DNA of 24,896 bases from DATARH01 sp036278835 (GTDB lineage: Bacteria; Pseudomonadota; Alphaproteobacteria; ATCC43930; CGMCC-115725), in the NCBI GenBank assembly GCA_036278835.1, contig DASUKH010000285.1, positions 1 through 24,896 of the forward strand, given 5' to 3'. Of this stretch, positions 23,873 to 24,896 are shown one piece after another. A program made the translations under genes and the position numbers. The notes under the pieces are model-generated. The model did no database searches, was not told the origin of the DNA, and was given only the letters and a program-made list of their open reading frames with translations. Each line of letters begins with the position of its first letter. Position 1 is the first letter of the stretch.

Positions 23873-24896
23873 CTAACCGCTGCCGCCTTCGACCGGATGA
23901 CCCTCGGCGCGCCAGCGCAGCATGCCGCCGTTGAGGTTGGCGAAGTCCGAGAAGCCGGCCTCACGCAGAATTACCGTCGCCTGCGCCGATCGGCCGCCAG
24001 CCCGGCACACCGTCACGACCGGCCGGTCACGGGCGAGTTCGCCGGTGCGCCCGGCCAGTTCGCCCAAGGGGATCAGCACCGCGCCCGCGATGTGCCCCAA
24101 AGGCCCGGTGAACTCGTCCGGCTCGCGCACATCGAGGATCTGCACGCCGGCCGCATGTTCTTCCAGGGTGTGCGGGTCGATTTCCCAGACCCCGGCGAAG
24201 CTGTAGCGCAGCGGCGCCCATTGCGGCTCGGCCGCCGGCTCCTCGCCGCCCTCCGGCCGGCCGCAGCGCAGATTGGCCGGCACTGCGACATCGAGCATTT
24301 TCGGGTGGGCGAGGCGCAGATTGTCCATGTAGCCGGTAAAATCGCCGAGCGCGATCTCGCCGCCGATGCGAGGGTTGAAGCGGCGCTCCTCGGCGACGCT
24401 GGTGACCGTCAGCCCGCGGTAATCGTGCGCCGGGTAAATGAGGCAGTCGTCGGGCAGGGTGAAAATCTGCTCGCGGATCGAGCGGTACATCGCCGCCGCG
24501 TCGCCCTCCTGGAAATCGGTGCGGCCGCTGCCGCGGATCAGCAGACAGTCGCCGGTGAAGGCCATGCTGCGGTCGTCGAGCACATAGGTCAGGCAGCCGC
24601 CGGTGTGGCCAGGTGTGGCGCGCACTGCGAGCCGGCGGCCGCCGAAATTGACGATATCGTCCTGCCCGAGATAGCGGTCGGCCCCCTCGGCGCCGCTCGC
24701 TTTCGCCAGCATGATCTTGCTGCCGCTGCGGCGCCGCAGCAGCCACGCGCCGGTCACGTGGTCGGCATGGACATGGGTCTCGAGCGTCGCAACGAGGGTG
24801 AGACCGAGTTCCCCCAAAAGCGCCGCGTCGCGCTGCACCTGCCCGAACACCGGGTCGATCAGCACGGCCGAGCCGCCCGGCCGGTCGCCCAGCAGG
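23873..24896 (-). CDS. persulfide dioxygenase-rhodanese fusion (MBL-fold), 5' truncated by window edge
   Basis: A fusion of an ETHE1-like metallo-beta-lactamase domain and a rhodanese domain. The frame is open to the right edge (LLGDRPGGSAVLIDPV at the border), so the start is outside and the GTG at 24865 is internal. MBL ligands are visible in THVHADHVTG, TPGHTGGC, FTGDCLL and YPAHDYRG. GSGRTDFQ is the persulfide-dioxygenase hallmark. The C-terminal rhodanese domain (about the last 110 residues) has VQILDVREPDEF and the active loop CRAGGRSAQA with the persulfide-carrying Cys. Such fusions oxidise glutathione persulfide to sulfite and exchange sulfane sulfur in one chain. The partner sulfide-oxidation genes, if any, would lie outside. 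Stop TAG at 23873-23875. Confidence 0.92.
   Translation of the reverse strand, partial: LLGDRPGGSAVLIDPVFGQVQRDAALLGELGLTLVATLETHVHADHVTGAWLLRRRSGSKIMLAKASGAEGADRYLGQDDIVNFGGRRLAVRATPGHTGGCLTYVLDDRSMAFTGDCLLIRGSGRTDFQEGDAAAMYRSIREQIFTLPDDCLIYPAHDYRGLTVTSVAEERRFNPRIGGEIALGDFTGYMDNLRLAHPKMLDVAVPANLRCGRPEGGEEPAAEPQWAPLRYSFAGVWEIDPHTLEEHAAGVQILDVREPDEFTGPLGHIAGAVLIPLGELAGRTGELARDRPVVTVCRAGGRSAQATVILREAGFSDFANLNGGMLRWRAEGHPVEGGSG

Overview
This window is a very GC-rich bacterial chromosome segment, most likely from an alphaproteobacterium of the Rhodospirillales/Acetobacterales kind. The best taxonomic marker is the gene at 9746-10069, whose product matches the F1-ATPase zeta inhibitor (DUF1476), a family found essentially only in Alphaproteobacteria. 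A FixJ-type response regulator and a gyrA-coaD pair fit the same group. About 26 protein genes and one tRNA are packed tightly, with many ATGA overlaps. I saw no insertion sequence, phage, CRISPR array, integrase or recognisable defence or biosynthetic island. This is core chromosome plus a few lineage-specific genes.

Layout. 1-479: 3' part of a FixJ-like regulator gene cut by the window edge. 586-3656 (minus): rsmI, yraN, a two-BON-domain lipoprotein and a SirB1-like protein, divergent from a lipoprotein with a periplasmic-binding fold resembling the LpoA C-terminal domain (3758-4978). This resembles the enterobacterial yraL(rsmI)-yraM(lpoA)-yraN-yraP(dolP) block and points to envelope and peptidoglycan upkeep. 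4938-6562: a ChbG/YdjC deacetylase divergent from a glutathione S-transferase. 6576-8743 (minus): an exported phospholipase C/phosphatase and a VOC protein, followed by tRNA-Gly(GCC). 8931-11683 (minus): a probable operon of TerB-like protein, small membrane protein, Bax-inhibitor-1-like protein, ATPase zeta inhibitor and TerC-like membrane protein, which looks like a membrane or energy stress set. 11949-12458: a PagL-like lipid A deacylase preceded by 427 bp of gene-free, palindrome-rich DNA. 12886-13836: proline iminopeptidase. 13984-16137 (plus): two tandem Lin0512 genes, a tiny membrane protein, an ABM monooxygenase and a second, different PagL-like gene. 16251-20459 (plus): pyrF, gyrA, coaD. 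20473-22314 (minus): a gamma-glutamyltransferase-like gene divergent from a class III adenylate cyclase (22481-23734). 23873-24896 (minus): a persulfide dioxygenase/rhodanese fusion running off the right edge.

The most notable signals are local rather than a new system. (1) GyrA departs from the usual sequence in its quinolone-determining region and beside the catalytic tyrosine. (2) A dispersed palindromic repeat occurs as a complete cloverleaf-like unit near 23.8 kb and as a half-unit inside the ggt-like coding region, just before the catalytic threonine; a related-looking large palindrome lies near 12.8 kb. (3) There are two dissimilar PagL-like genes with atypical third catalytic positions. 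(4) Two Lin0512 paralogues overlap head to tail. (5) TerB, BI-1, zeta and TerC genes are grouped. Intergenic stretches not listed as features (480-585, 688-705, 11684-11948, 15350-15519, 16138-16250, 22315-22480) hold no gene I can support.
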